From JAENWD01 sp963796915 (GTDB taxonomy: Bacteria > Acidobacteriota > Vicinamibacteria > Vicinamibacterales > JAENWD01), in NCBI GenBank assembly GCA_963796915.1, contig CAWCNI010000003.1:1-64000 (forward strand): a stretch of 64,000 nt of DNA, given 5' to 3'. A model generated the notes under the pieces. The model saw nothing but the letters and a program-made list of their open reading frames with translations. It had not been told where the DNA came from and searched no databases. Below, piece by piece: positions 34,995 to 43,743 of this stretch (positions are counted from its first letter, which is position 1; each line of letters begins with the position of its first letter). The translations under genes were made by a program, and so were the position numbers.

Positions 34995-37900
34995 GTGCCA
35001 CTGGTACTGGCCCTGGAACCCGACGTCGCGCAGGGCATCCTGCTGCGTCACGTGGTCTGCGATCGCGTCAGCGCAGAGCTCGTCATCGTCCCGTCCAAGA
35101 TCGCCTCGCTCGAGGCACTGACGGGCCGCATGCCCGACGTGGTGCTGATCGCGGTGAAGTTCACGCCGCGAGACGAGACCGACCTCACGGATCGACTGAA
35201 GAAGTACGGGTCGATCGCGCACCTGCAGATCGTCCGCTTTGCGCGGCTGACCGGGACGCCGGCCGGTGCGCCGAAGAAGAAGCGCGGACTGCTCGGCGCA
35301 TTGAGCGGCGAGTCGGTGCCGCAGCGCTCCGGCGGCTGCAGCCCGTCGATGCTCGCCAAGCAGGTCACCGAGGCCTTCGCCCGGGCGGAGAAGATCAAGG
35401 CCGACGCGCCGGCGCACGCACCCGCGCGACCGGCGCCAGTCGCCGCGGCGCCGCCGACACCGGCAGTCGCCGCGCCGGCTGCACGCACGGCTCCCGCCGT
35501 CCAGCCCGCCAACGACGAGCCCGAGGTGCCGTTCGCGCCGGCGATCGACTCGCTGGCCGCGTTGATGCGCGCGCCCGCCGCGGCCACAGCGGCCGAACTG
35601 CTGGTGGCGTCTCCCACCACTGCCGATCACGAAATCGATCTCTCCGAACTGCTCGACGTCAACGACGCGCGGGGTGCGGAGCTCCGGATGTCGCTCGACG
35701 CGCTCGCAGACGTCCCGTCGGCCGACGCGCCCGCGGCGAGCGACGCGAGCGAGCCTCTGGAAGCGCTGCCGGATCAAGCCGCGGCGCTCGAGGCACACGA
35801 GCCCGCACCGGTCCAGAGCGCGGCGCCAGAGGAAGAGGCCCCCTCTGCGGTCGATGCCGGGGACCAGGAGCCTGCGGAAATCGCCACGATGCGGGACGAG
35901 CTCGCGCGGCTGCGCGCTGAGCGCGAAGCTGTGACTGGCGCGCTCGCGGATGCCCTGGCAGCACAGGCCCGTGCCGAGGCCGCCGGTGTCGAGGCCGTGG
36001 AGCGCGTCAGAGATGCCGGCCGACGCGAACTGGAAGCTGCCGAGCGGGCGCGACAGGAAGCCGCGGCGCAGCATGCCCTGATGGAGGCTGCGCGGCAGGA
36101 AGCAGAAGCACGCGCCGAGACCGAACGGCTGGCGCGCGCGGAGGCCGAAGCCGCAGCCCGTCTCGAGACTGAGCGGATGCGGCTCGAAGCGGAGACCGAG
36201 CGCCGCCGGCGCGAACAGGCCGAACAGGCCGCCGCGGACGCCGACCGCGCTCGACGCGACGAGCAGGAACGGCTCGCGCTCGAGCGCTCCGAGGAAGAAG
36301 CCCGCCAGGCGTCGTCGAGGCGCGAGCGTACTGAGGCGGAGCAGCTTGCCCAGGCCGCGCACGCCCGCGCCGAGGCGGAGCGGCTGGCACAAGGCGCCGC
36401 GGAGGCGCGCGCGCTGGCAGCGCGCGTCGAGGCCGAGCGCGAAGCGCGCGAGGCTGCCGAAGCGCGCGCCGAGGCCGAACGCCTGGCGCGTGAGGAGGCC
36501 GAGGCCCGCAATCGCGCCGAAGCCGAACGCCTGGCACAAGAAGCCGTCACTGCCAGGCTCGAGGCGGAGCGTGCGGCGTACGAGGCGGAGGAAGCCCGCA
36601 ACGCCGCCGAGGCGCGGGCGGAGGCCGAGCGTCTGGCGCGCGAGCAGGCGGAAGAGAAGCTGCGCCTCGAATCCGAGCGCCTGGAGCGCGAAGCCGCGGA
36701 GGCACGCGCAGAGGCGGAGCGGCAGGCGCGAGAGGCCGCCGAGGCACGCGCCGAGGCGGAACGCCAGGCGCGCGAGCAGGCCGAGCAGGTGATCCAGGCG
36801 GAAGCTGCGCGGCTCGCGCAGGAGGCTGCGGCGCGCGCGCAGGCGGACCGTGTGGCACGCGAGGCCGCCGAAGCGCGCGCGAGAACAGAGAGAAAGGCGC
36901 GCGAAGAGTCAGAGCAGAAGACGCGCGCCGAGGCCGCACGGCTGGCTGAGGAAGCGACGGCCCGCGCGGAAGCCGACCGGGTTGCGCGGGAAGCCGCAGA
37001 AGCCCGCGCGGAGGCCGAGCGCAAGGCGCGCGAGGACGTCGAGCAGCGTGTGCGTGGCGACGTCGAGCGTCTGGCGCAGGAGACAGCCGCCCGCGCTGAG
37101 GCGGAGCAACGATCGCGCGAGGATGCCGCACGCGCGGATGCGGAGCGCAAGGCGCGCAAGGCATTCGAGGTCAAGGCGAGGGAGGACGCCGACCGTCTGG
37201 CCGTGGAAGCCGAGGCCCGCACCGGTGTCGAACGTCAGGCCAGGGAAGCCGCCGAAGCGCGCATGGAAGAGGAACGCGGCGCGCGCGAACAGGCGGAAGC
37301 GCGCAGCGCCGCCGAGCGTCAGGCGCGCGAGCAGGCCGAAGAGCAGGCAAAGGCGGAGCGGCGGGCCCGCGAAGCGCTCGAACGCCGCCTGATGGAAGAG
37401 ACCGAACGTTCAACGCGGGCGCTGGCCGACCGCGCGGCGCGCGGCGAAGAGGCTGAAGCCATCTCGACGCCAAAAGCGAAAAAAAGTCCGCGCAGCAAGG
37501 CCGATCGGCAGGCGCGACTCGAGGCGGAGCGCCTCGTGGCGGCCGCCGCAGCGCGGGCCGTCGAAGAGGCCAAGACAGAACGTCGCGCGCGGGAAGAGGC
37601 CGAGCGCCGGATGGAGGCGGAGCGCCGCGCCCGGGCGGTAGCGGAACGCCGGGCCAGGCGTGAGTCGGAACGTCGTGTGGCGGCGGAAGCACGCGTGGAG
37701 GAAGCCGAACGCGGCAAGCGCGGCACGTCCGCGACGAAGACGTCTGCCGGTCGTCCCGTGCGCCGGCCCGCAGCGCCAGTTGCCGGATCGACCAGACCCC
37801 GGGGACCTCGTCCAGCGGAGGACGAATGGGGCCTCTACGATCCGGATACCGCGGGCTTCGGCGCGCTCTACGCACGGCTCGAGGAAATCGAGGAGCAGCG

Positions 37901-38321
37901 GGCCGAGGCGCGGGCAAGGCAACGCGCAGCCGCGGAGGCGCCGGCGCCGAAGGCTCGGCCCGCCAGCCCGTCTCCAGCGGCCAGAGCGCTGCGTGCCATG
38001 CCGCGCGCCGTCCCGCGTCCGGTGCCACGCCAGCCGCAGCCGAACGTGGTGTCTGCATGGGCGCGCGGCGCGGCACCTGCGCCAGCACGTCCCGCCGGCG
38101 CCGCCAGCATCGACGACTTCCGCGGGCTGGTGAACAGGCTCCGCATTCCCGCGGCTGTCGCCGCAGTCCGCTACGGCACCGGCGTGCGGATCGGGCGGAT
38201 CAAGGTGAGGCCCCGCCCCGCGCTGTCGTCGGAGACTGACTCGCAGATCATCATCGTGTCGCGCAAGCTGCTCGATGCCGCGCGTCAGCAGTCGCAGCAG
38301 TCCAGAGCCAAGGTCGCTTGA
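34995..38321 (+). CDS. REC-like domain fused to a very long Ala/Glu/Arg coiled coil
   Basis: An 1108-residue protein. Residues 1-90 resemble a diverged receiver fold (VLALEPDVAQGILLRHVV, PDVVLIAVKFTPRDETDLTD), then KKKRGLLGAL and a disordered Pro/Ala stretch with scattered acidic parts. From about 36000 to 37700 the DNA encodes ~560 residues of degenerate 14-residue units like ARAEAERLAREEAE, an uninterrupted charged coiled coil. The C-terminus (RIPAAVAAVRYGTGVRIGRIKVRP) is a compact basic tail. I chose the GTG at 34995, where similarity to a folded domain starts; a frame extends to a TTG at 34815. No membrane segment. A cytoskeletal or scaffolding role is a guess. Confidence 0.65.
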   Translation: MPLVLALEPDVAQGILLRHVVCDRVSAELVIVPSKIASLEALTGRMPDVVLIAVKFTPRDETDLTDRLKKYGSIAHLQIVRFARLTGTPAGAPKKKRGLLGALSGESVPQRSGGCSPSMLAKQVTEAFARAEKIKADAPAHAPARPAPVAAAPPTPAVAAPAARTAPAVQPANDEPEVPFAPAIDSLAALMRAPAAATAAELLVASPTTADHEIDLSELLDVNDARGAELRMSLDALADVPSADAPAASDASEPLEALPDQAAALEAHEPAPVQSAAPEEEAPSAVDAGDQEPAEIATMRDELARLRAEREAVTGALADALAAQARAEAAGVEAVERVRDAGRRELEAAERARQEAAAQHALMEAARQEAEARAETERLARAEAEAAARLETERMRLEAETERRRREQAEQAAADADRARRDEQERLALERSEEEARQASSRRERTEAEQLAQAAHARAEAERLAQGAAEARALAARVEAEREAREAAEARAEAERLAREEAEARNRAEAERLAQEAVTARLEAERAAYEAEEARNAAEARAEAERLAREQAEEKLRLESERLEREAAEARAEAERQAREAAEARAEAERQAREQAEQVIQAEAARLAQEAAARAQADRVAREAAEARARTERKAREESEQKTRAEAARLAEEATARAEADRVAREAAEARAEAERKAREDVEQRVRGDVERLAQETAARAEAEQRSREDAARADAERKARKAFEVKAREDADRLAVEAEARTGVERQAREAAEARMEEERGAREQAEARSAAERQAREQAEEQAKAERRAREALERRLMEETERSTRALADRAARGEEAEAISTPKAKKSPRSKADRQARLEAERLVAAAAARAVEEAKTERRAREEAERRMEAERRARAVAERRARRESERRVAAEARVEEAERGKRGTSATKTSAGRPVRRPAAPVAGSTRPRGPRPAEDEWGLYDPDTAGFGALYARLEEIEEQRAEARARQRAAAEAPAPKARPASPSPAARALRAMPRAVPRPVPRQPQPNVVSAWARGAAPAPARPAGAASIDDFRGLVNRLRIPAAVAAVRYGTGVRIGRIKVRPRPALSSETDSQIIIVSRKLLDAARQQSQQSRAKVA

Positions 38322-38487
38322 CCAGATCCGGCTGACCCCACAGAATCTCGCATCGGGGTTCGCGCGCAGGCGGACTGTCGCAACAGGCGCAAGCGCGCAT
38401 GGGGCGGAATGGCGCACGCTGCACCGCTGCACTGCCGTACCGCTGGACTCCGTGATTCCAACCGGTATTCCTCAGAGGACCAGGCGC

Positions 38488-39090
38488 GTGTCGCAGTCAA
38501 ACGACCAGTCCGACAAGGAGCTGACCCGCCGCGACGCCATCAAGACGCTGGCCGCCGGCATCGGCGCGGCGGTGGTGATCCCGCTGGTGCCGGCTGGCGA
38601 CGCTGCCGCGGCGATGACTGCCCCAGCGGCTGCGGCGACGGCTGCCGCCGGACTCAAATTCCTCACCCCGGCGCAGCACCACACCGTGGACACGCTGGCC
38701 GAGCTCATCATTCCCGCTGACGACCGTTCGCCAGGCGCGCGAGCGGCGAAAGTCGCCGACTACCTCGATTTCGCGCTGAGCGAGGCGAGCCCGCAGACCC
38801 GCGCCACGTGGACCGAGGGCCTCGCCGCACTCGACGCTGCGAGCGCCGTGCAATTCGGCAAGCCGTTTGCCGCCGCCGGCGCCGACCAGCAGACGACGCT
38901 GCTGACCGCGATCGCCGCCAACGAGTTCGCGCCGATGACGCCGCTCGAGCACTTCTTTCGTGAGGCGAAGGCAAAGACGATCTTCGGTTACTACACGAGC
39001 GAGATCGGCATTCACCAGGAGCTGAAGTACAAGGGCAATCAATATCTGCCGGAGTTTGTCGGGTGCGACCATCCGGAGCATCAGGCGTAG
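38488..39090 (+). CDS. Gluconate 2-dehydrogenase subunit 3 family protein, Tat-exported
   Basis: Small subunits of this family carry GMC-type dehydrogenases to the periplasm through their Tat signal. Here TRRDAIKTLAAGIGAAVVIP is a Tat signal within the first 40 residues, and the body has FLTPAQHHTVDTLAELIIPA and FGYYTSEIGIHQELKYKGN, the family's two conserved blocks. I chose the GTG at 38488, seven bases after AGAGGA. Its expected partner, a GMC oxidoreductase, survives only as a remnant immediately downstream. Confidence 0.87.
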   Translation: MSQSNDQSDKELTRRDAIKTLAAGIGAAVVIPLVPAGDAAAAMTAPAAAATAAAGLKFLTPAQHHTVDTLAELIIPADDRSPGARAAKVADYLDFALSEASPQTRATWTEGLAALDAASAVQFGKPFAAAGADQQTTLLTAIAANEFAPMTPLEHFFREAKAKTIFGYYTSEIGIHQELKYKGNQYLPEFVGCDHPEHQA

Positions 39091-39131
39091 CGTGTCGAGC
39101 GACGAGCGACGGCTCGGGTGCCGCCGGCGGC

Positions 39132-39364
39132 ATGGCCGAGCAGGGCGAGGAAATGCTGCGGGCGGCTGGCGGCAGCGACATCACCGTCACGCGGGAGGCG
39201 CTGCCGGAGGGGTGGCCTGATTCCCGGGCGTCAAGAACCTGTTCGTGCTCGACGGCAGCATTTTCGTGTCCTCGAGCTGCCAGAACCCGACCTGGACGAT
39301 CCTCTCGCTCGCGTGGCGCGGCTGCGATTTCCTGGCCGGCGAGCTGAAGACGGGAGACATCTAG
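39132..39364 (+). pseudogene. Remnant of a GMC-family oxidoreductase
   Basis: Two short pieces of a flavin-dependent GMC oxidoreductase are joined. MAEQGEEMLRAAGGSDITVT comes from the late substrate-binding region in one frame. After GWPDS the other frame reads GVKNLFVLDGSIFVSS and CQNPTWTILSLAWRGCDFLA, the family's C-terminal FAD motif and helix, to a TAG at 39362-39364. The HxxGTxRMG segment that belongs between is missing, as are the N-terminal ~450 residues. Loss is through deletion as well as a frame change, so sequencing error alone does not explain it. Confidence 0.75.
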
Positions 39365-39522
39365 CAGGCGGCACGCAGCAGGCAGCAGACAGAGGCCTTC
39401 GGCGGCAAAATCGCAGGCTGCAGGTGCCTGCCGCCGGCTGCCAGCCGCCAGCGGCCTTTACCGGTTGCCCTCTAGCAAATCCCGTCGAAATCGGCGCGGC
39501 AGCGGAGTAAGATTGGCGGGTT
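39365..39522. other. Intergenic stretch with degenerate repeats
   Basis: About 160 bases between the GMC remnant and the SUMF1-like gene. It contains CAGCAGGCAGCAGAC and CTGCCGCCGGCTGCC words resembling the repeat at 8886-8957, but no clear array, promoter or ORF. Confidence 0.5.
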
Positions 39523-40485
39523 ATGCCGACTCGTGACTGGCCGGTACTCGCCGCGGCAGCGGCCGGCATCCTCCTGATTCTCGGAACGCCCATCGGCGGC
39601 CGGACCCTGGCGCCCGACGCGGCTCCGTACACGCAGACCATTCCCGGTACCAGCGTGACCTTCGACATGACCCCAATCCAGGCCGGCAGCTTCACGATGG
39701 GCAGTCCGGCGACCGAGGCTGGTCATGCCGACGATGAAGGCCCGACGCATGCCGTCTCGATCAAGGGCTTCTTCATGGCGACGAAGGAAATCACCTGGAG
39801 CGAATACGACGAGTTCGCCTTCAGTCAGGACATCCGGCGCAAGCGCAAGCTGGGGCTGACCGGCCCGAAGGACGCCGCCGACGCGATGACGCGTCCCACG
39901 CCGCCTTACGCCGACGAATCCTGGGGCTGGGGCAAGGAGAAGCAGCCAGTCATCGGCATCACGCAGTACGCGGCGTCCAGGTATTGCGAGTGGCTGTCGG
40001 CCCGCACCGGCAAGCATTACCGCCTGCCGACTGAGGCCGAATGGGAATACGCCGCGCGCGCCGGCACGAAGACCGTCTACTCGTGGGGCGACGACGCGGC
40101 CGTGGCTGGCGACTACGCCTGGTTCAAGGCCAACGCCGGGGAGCAGCCTCACGTGGGCGGCGCGAAGAAGGCGAACCCGTGGGGCCTGTTCGACATGCAC
40201 GGCAACGTCGCCGAGTGGACGGCAGACAAGTACGACGCGTCGTACTACGCGCAGTCGCCGAAGGCCGATCCCTTCGACGACGGCGGCAAGGCGCTCTATC
40301 CGCACGTCGCACGCGGCGGATCATGGGACGACGAACCGGTGAAGCTTCGAAGCGCGGCGCGTCGAAGCTCGATTGAAGCCTGGAGTCGCCGCGATCCGCA
40401 GAACCCCAAGAGCTTGTGGTGGCACACCGACGCCACCTTTGTTGGCTTTCGCGTTGTTGCGGAGTTGGACAATCCCGCAAAGTAA
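39523..40485 (+). CDS. SUMF1/formylglycine-generating-enzyme-fold protein, exported
   Basis: A 320-residue FGE-sulfatase-fold protein. Residues 1-30 form a membrane anchor or signal peptide (WPVLAAAAAGILLILG). The fold is marked by GSFTMGSPATEAGHADDEGP, YRLPTEAEWEYAARAGT, GLFDMHGNVAEWTAD and RGGSWDD. The C-terminus reads FVGFRVVAE, where true formylglycine generators have GFRC with catalytic Cys; so activating sulfatases is unlikely, and no sulfatase is near. Such proteins are common in carbohydrate loci of this lineage with unproven roles. Confidence 0.87.
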   Translation: MPTRDWPVLAAAAAGILLILGTPIGGRTLAPDAAPYTQTIPGTSVTFDMTPIQAGSFTMGSPATEAGHADDEGPTHAVSIKGFFMATKEITWSEYDEFAFSQDIRRKRKLGLTGPKDAADAMTRPTPPYADESWGWGKEKQPVIGITQYAASRYCEWLSARTGKHYRLPTEAEWEYAARAGTKTVYSWGDDAAVAGDYAWFKANAGEQPHVGGAKKANPWGLFDMHGNVAEWTADKYDASYYAQSPKADPFDDGGKALYPHVARGGSWDDEPVKLRSAARRSSIEAWSRRDPQNPKSLWWHTDATFVGFRVVAELDNPAK

Positions 40486-40531
40486 TGTAGGTTGTCAGAC
40501 CACCGCAACGCCTGTATCCGAGGAGCCCGTC

Positions 40532-41827
40532 ATGGATGAACACGATCAGCAGACCTCGACGCCGTCGAGGCGTGATTTCCTGAAGACTTCCGCGGCCGTC
40601 GTTGGCGGCAGCGTCGTCGCGTCGAACCTCGTCACAGTGTCAGGCGCGTACGCCGCCGGCAGCGACGAGATTCGCGTCGGCCTGATCGGCTGCGGCGGCC
40701 GGGGCACCGGCGCGGTGGACAACGTGCTGCAGGCGGCCGAAGGCGTCCGCCTCGTGGCGATGGGCGACCTGTTCAAGGACCGCCTCCAGGACAGCCTCCA
40801 GAACCTCACCAAGTACGGCGCCAAGTCGGCCGTCGCTCCCGATCACCAGTTCGTCGGCTGGGACGCCTACAAGAAGGTGCTCGCCAGCGACATCAACTAC
40901 GTGATCCTGGCGACGCCGCCGGCCTTCCGCTCGATGCACCTGCGTGCCGCCGTCGAAGCCGGCAAGAACATCTTCACGGAAAAGCCGGTCGGCGTGGATC
41001 CCGCGGCGATCAAGGCCTGCTTCGAAACCGCAGAAATGGCCAAGGCCAAGGGCCTCGCCATCGTCGCCGGCACGCAGCGTCGTCATCACGCGGCGTATCT
41101 GGAGACGATGCGGCGCGTGCAGGACGGGGCGATTGGCGACGTGGTCTCGATGCGCGTGTTCTGGAACCAGGGCGGCCTCTGGACCAAGCCGCGGCAGGCT
41201 GAGTGGACCGACATGGAGTGGCAGCTGCGCAACTGGCTCTACTTCACCTGGCTCTCCGGCGATCACATCGTCGAGCAGCACGTGCACAACCTGGACGTGG
41301 CCAACTGGATGATGGGCGGCAAGCCGCCGATTCGGGTGTTCGGCGTCGGCGGGCGTCAGGCGCGCACCGGACCGGAGTACGGCCACATCTACGATCACTT
41401 CGGCCTGGACTACGAATACGAGAACGGCCACGTGCTGAGCATGGCGCGGCAGCAGCCGGGCACGCCAGGTCTGGTCGCCGAATACGCGGTCGGCACCAAG
41501 GGTACCTGCGACACACAGGACGGCGTCCGCTACGAGATCAAGGGACCCAACGCGTGGAAGTGGCAGGGCGAGTACACCAACCCGTACGTGCAGGAGCACA
41601 CGGACAACATCGCGGCCATCCGGGCGGGCACTCCGCTCAACGAGCTGCGGCGCGTGGCCGAGAGCACGTTGACTGCCATCGCGGGACGCGAGGCGGCGTA
41701 CACGGGCAAGGTCGTGGCGCTCGACCAGCTGCTGGCGGCGCCGTTCAGCCTGATGCCCAGCAAGCTCGAGTTCGGGCCGATTCCCGTGCCTCCGGTCGCC
41801 ATCCCGGGCCAGGACGGCACGATGTAG
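40532..41827 (+). CDS. Gfo/Idh/MocA oxidoreductase, Tat-exported
   Basis: A periplasmic NAD(P)-dependent sugar oxidoreductase of 431 residues. The Tat signal is SRRDFLKTSAAVVGGSVVAS. The Rossmann site is VGLIGCGGRGTGAVDN, the catalytic-loop motif is NIFTEKPVGVDP, and the C-terminal domain carries the GDHIVEQHVHNLDVANW motif with two His at the catalytic place. Exported members that keep a tightly bound cofactor are known to oxidise the 3-OH of glycosides. GAGGAG precedes the ATG at 40532. Neighbours (DUF1080, ApbE, rhamnosidase) support glycoside breakdown. Confidence 0.92.
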   Translation: MDEHDQQTSTPSRRDFLKTSAAVVGGSVVASNLVTVSGAYAAGSDEIRVGLIGCGGRGTGAVDNVLQAAEGVRLVAMGDLFKDRLQDSLQNLTKYGAKSAVAPDHQFVGWDAYKKVLASDINYVILATPPAFRSMHLRAAVEAGKNIFTEKPVGVDPAAIKACFETAEMAKAKGLAIVAGTQRRHHAAYLETMRRVQDGAIGDVVSMRVFWNQGGLWTKPRQAEWTDMEWQLRNWLYFTWLSGDHIVEQHVHNLDVANWMMGGKPPIRVFGVGGRQARTGPEYGHIYDHFGLDYEYENGHVLSMARQQPGTPGLVAEYAVGTKGTCDTQDGVRYEIKGPNAWKWQGEYTNPYVQEHTDNIAAIRAGTPLNELRRVAESTLTAIAGREAAYTGKVVALDQLLAAPFSLMPSKLEFGPIPVPPVAIPGQDGTM

Positions 41828-41840
41828 TGAGCGAGCTCCT

Positions 41841-42860
41841 TTGAGCTCGATCAGAAATGCGGTGCTGGCCGCGATCGCCGTCCTGGCGATCGCGGTCCGG
41901 CTCTCGGCCAGCCACACTCCGGAACTCTCCCGCTTCGAATTCACCGAGCCGCACATGGGGACGACCTTCAGGGTCGTCGTCTATGCGCCGGCCAGGGACG
42001 CCGCCGTGGACGCCGCGGGCCGCGCGTTCGCGCGTATCGCCGCGCTCGACACGGCACTCACCGACTACTCTCCTTCAAGTGAGCTGAGCCGACTGACACG
42101 CGAGCCGATCGGCCGCGCGGTGCCAGTCAGCCCGGATCTCTACACAGTCATCGATCGTTCGCAGGCGCTCGCGGAAGCCTCCGACGGCGCGTTCGACATC
42201 ACGGTGGGCCCGCTGACGCGCCTGTGGCGCCGCGCGCGGCGCCAGGTCGAGTTGCCGTCGCGCGAGGACCTGGAGGCCGCCCGCAGAGTGACGGGCTACC
42301 GGCTGCTCTCGCTCGATCCCGCTGCCAGGACCGTGACGGTGTCCCGCGAAGGCATGCAACTCGACGCGGGCGGCATCGCCAAAGGCTTCGCCTCGGACGC
42401 GGCGCTGGCGGTGCTGCGCGATGCCGGGCTGCGCCGCGCGCTCGTGGCCGCAGGCGGCGATCTCGCCATCGGCGACGCCCCACCGGGACGGGCGGGCTGG
42501 CAGATCGATCTCGCGGGCCTTGACGAGGCGAAAACAGCGCCGGGGAGCCCGCTCGTGCTCTCCAACTGCGGCATCTCGACGTCGGGCGATGCCGAGCAAT
42601 GGGTGGAGATCGCCGGCGTGCGCTATTCGCACATCCTCGACCCGCGCACCGGCGTCGGATTGAGGGGACATACCTCTGCCACTGTCGTCGCGGCTGACGC
42701 GACTACTTCGGATATGCTGGCGACTGCCGTGGAGGTGCTCGGGCCCGAGCGCGGCGTGGCGCTGGTCGATCACTGGAAGGACGCCGCCACGCTCGTCGGC
42801 GTTCGCGGGGCTGGCGGCGACAAGTGGTCGCGATCGGCGCGATGGCACTGGCCGAACTAA
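41841..42860 (+). CDS. apbE: FAD:protein FMN transferase
   Basis: ApbE attaches FMN covalently to Thr residues of exported flavoproteins. Signal sequence at about 1-24, then PHMGTTFRVVVYAP, LDAGGIAKGFASDAAL, the FAD-binding GISTSGDAEQ, SHILDPRTG, and metal-binding DATTSDMLATA are all conserved. The start is a TTG at 41841, 14 bases after the preceding gene's stop. Potential substrates are not visible in the neighbourhood; redox partners for the oxidoreductase upstream are a possibility. Confidence 0.92.
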   Translation: MSSIRNAVLAAIAVLAIAVRLSASHTPELSRFEFTEPHMGTTFRVVVYAPARDAAVDAAGRAFARIAALDTALTDYSPSSELSRLTREPIGRAVPVSPDLYTVIDRSQALAEASDGAFDITVGPLTRLWRRARRQVELPSREDLEAARRVTGYRLLSLDPAARTVTVSREGMQLDAGGIAKGFASDAALAVLRDAGLRRALVAAGGDLAIGDAPPGRAGWQIDLAGLDEAKTAPGSPLVLSNCGISTSGDAEQWVEIAGVRYSHILDPRTGVGLRGHTSATVVAADATTSDMLATAVEVLGPERGVALVDHWKDAATLVGVRGAGGDKWSRSARWHWPN

Positions 42861-42867
42861 CCAGCCT

Positions 42868-42911
42868 CCGCCCAAGGCTTCGGCGGTCCGCCGTCGCTTC
42901 AGCGAAGGCGG
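42868..42911. repeat. Paired REP-like hairpins
   Basis: Two consecutive stems share CCGCC/GGCGG ends. The first spans 42868-42886. The second at 42888-42911 reads CCGCC-GT-CGCT-TC-AGCG-AA-GGCGG and folds almost fully. They lie between ApbE and the DUF1080 gene. The sequence style resembles bacterial REP elements that occur in many copies; only one locus is seen here. Confidence 0.6.
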
Positions 42912-42996
42912 AAGTTCGGCGCTACGCACATCACTTGTCCGGTGTCAGTGTCGTCTGCAGGGCGCAATGTTGTTGCGCCAATGGGTGGAGAGATCA

Positions 42997-43707
42997 ATGA
43001 AACGCGTGCTGATGTTCACGGTTCTGGCGGCTTCGACCGCCCTGGTGATGGCGCGGGCGGATGCCCCGAATACGCTGACCGCCGCTGAGAAGGCCGACGG
43101 CTGGGTGCTGCTGTTCGACGGGACGACCACTGCCGGTTGGCACGGCTACAACCAGACGACGATGCCCGAGGGCTGGGCGGTGAAAGACGGCGCGTTGACG
43201 CGCGTCGGCAAGACCACCGACATCTCGAGCGACAAGGAATACGGCAACTTCGACTTCCGCTTCGACTGGAGGATCGCCGCAGGCGGCAACAGCGGCGTGA
43301 TGTATCACGTCGTCGAGTCGCCGAAGTACAAGTCGAGCTACTTCACCGGCCCTGAGTTCCAGCTGCTCGACAACCTGCGCCATCCGGATGCCAAGGCCGG
43401 GAAGAACGGCAACCGCACCGCCGGTTCCGACTACGACATCTATGCGCCTGCCGCCGACGTGACCAAGCCGATCGGGGAATGGAACGAGGCGAGGATCGTG
43501 ATCAATGGCGCTCACGTCGAGCACTGGATGAACGGCAAGAAGCTGCTCGAGTACGAGCAGTGGAGCGACAAGTGGAAGGCGGACGTCGCGGCCAGCAAGT
43601 TCAAGGAATGGCCCGATTACGGTCTGGCAAAGACCGGCCATCTCGTGCTGCAGGAACACGACTTCGAGGTCGCGTTCCGCAACATGAAGATCAAGGCGCT
43701 CCCGTAA
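42997..43707 (+). CDS. DUF1080 (3-keto-disaccharide hydrolase) family protein, exported
   Basis: A periplasmic jelly-roll protein of 236 residues. Signal peptide about 1-22 (KRVLMFTVLAASTALVMA). The DUF1080 core begins at GWVLLFDGTTTAGWHGYN and includes FDFRFDWRIAAGGNSGVMYH, YFTGPEFQLLDN and EWNEARIVINGAHVEHWMNG. Members cleave glycosides after 3-keto oxidation. ATG at 42997 follows GAGAGA. It is separated from the MFS transporter by 36 bases and probably cotranscribed with it. Confidence 0.92.
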   Translation: MKRVLMFTVLAASTALVMARADAPNTLTAAEKADGWVLLFDGTTTAGWHGYNQTTMPEGWAVKDGALTRVGKTTDISSDKEYGNFDFRFDWRIAAGGNSGVMYHVVESPKYKSSYFTGPEFQLLDNLRHPDAKAGKNGNRTAGSDYDIYAPAADVTKPIGEWNEARIVINGAHVEHWMNGKKLLEYEQWSDKWKADVAASKFKEWPDYGLAKTGHLVLQEHDFEVAFRNMKIKALP

Positions 43708-43743
43708 CGGCGAACAACGTGGTCCCGTAGAGCCGATGAACCG

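Noticed and set aside
35774..37222. Ser/Ala/Arg-rich minus-strand frame
   Set aside because: Mirror image of the coiled-coil repeats; has no family similarity.
36000..37700. DNA tandem-repeat array or CRISPR
   Set aside because: Periodicity is at protein level (14-residue coiled-coil units) with degenerate DNA and no spacers.
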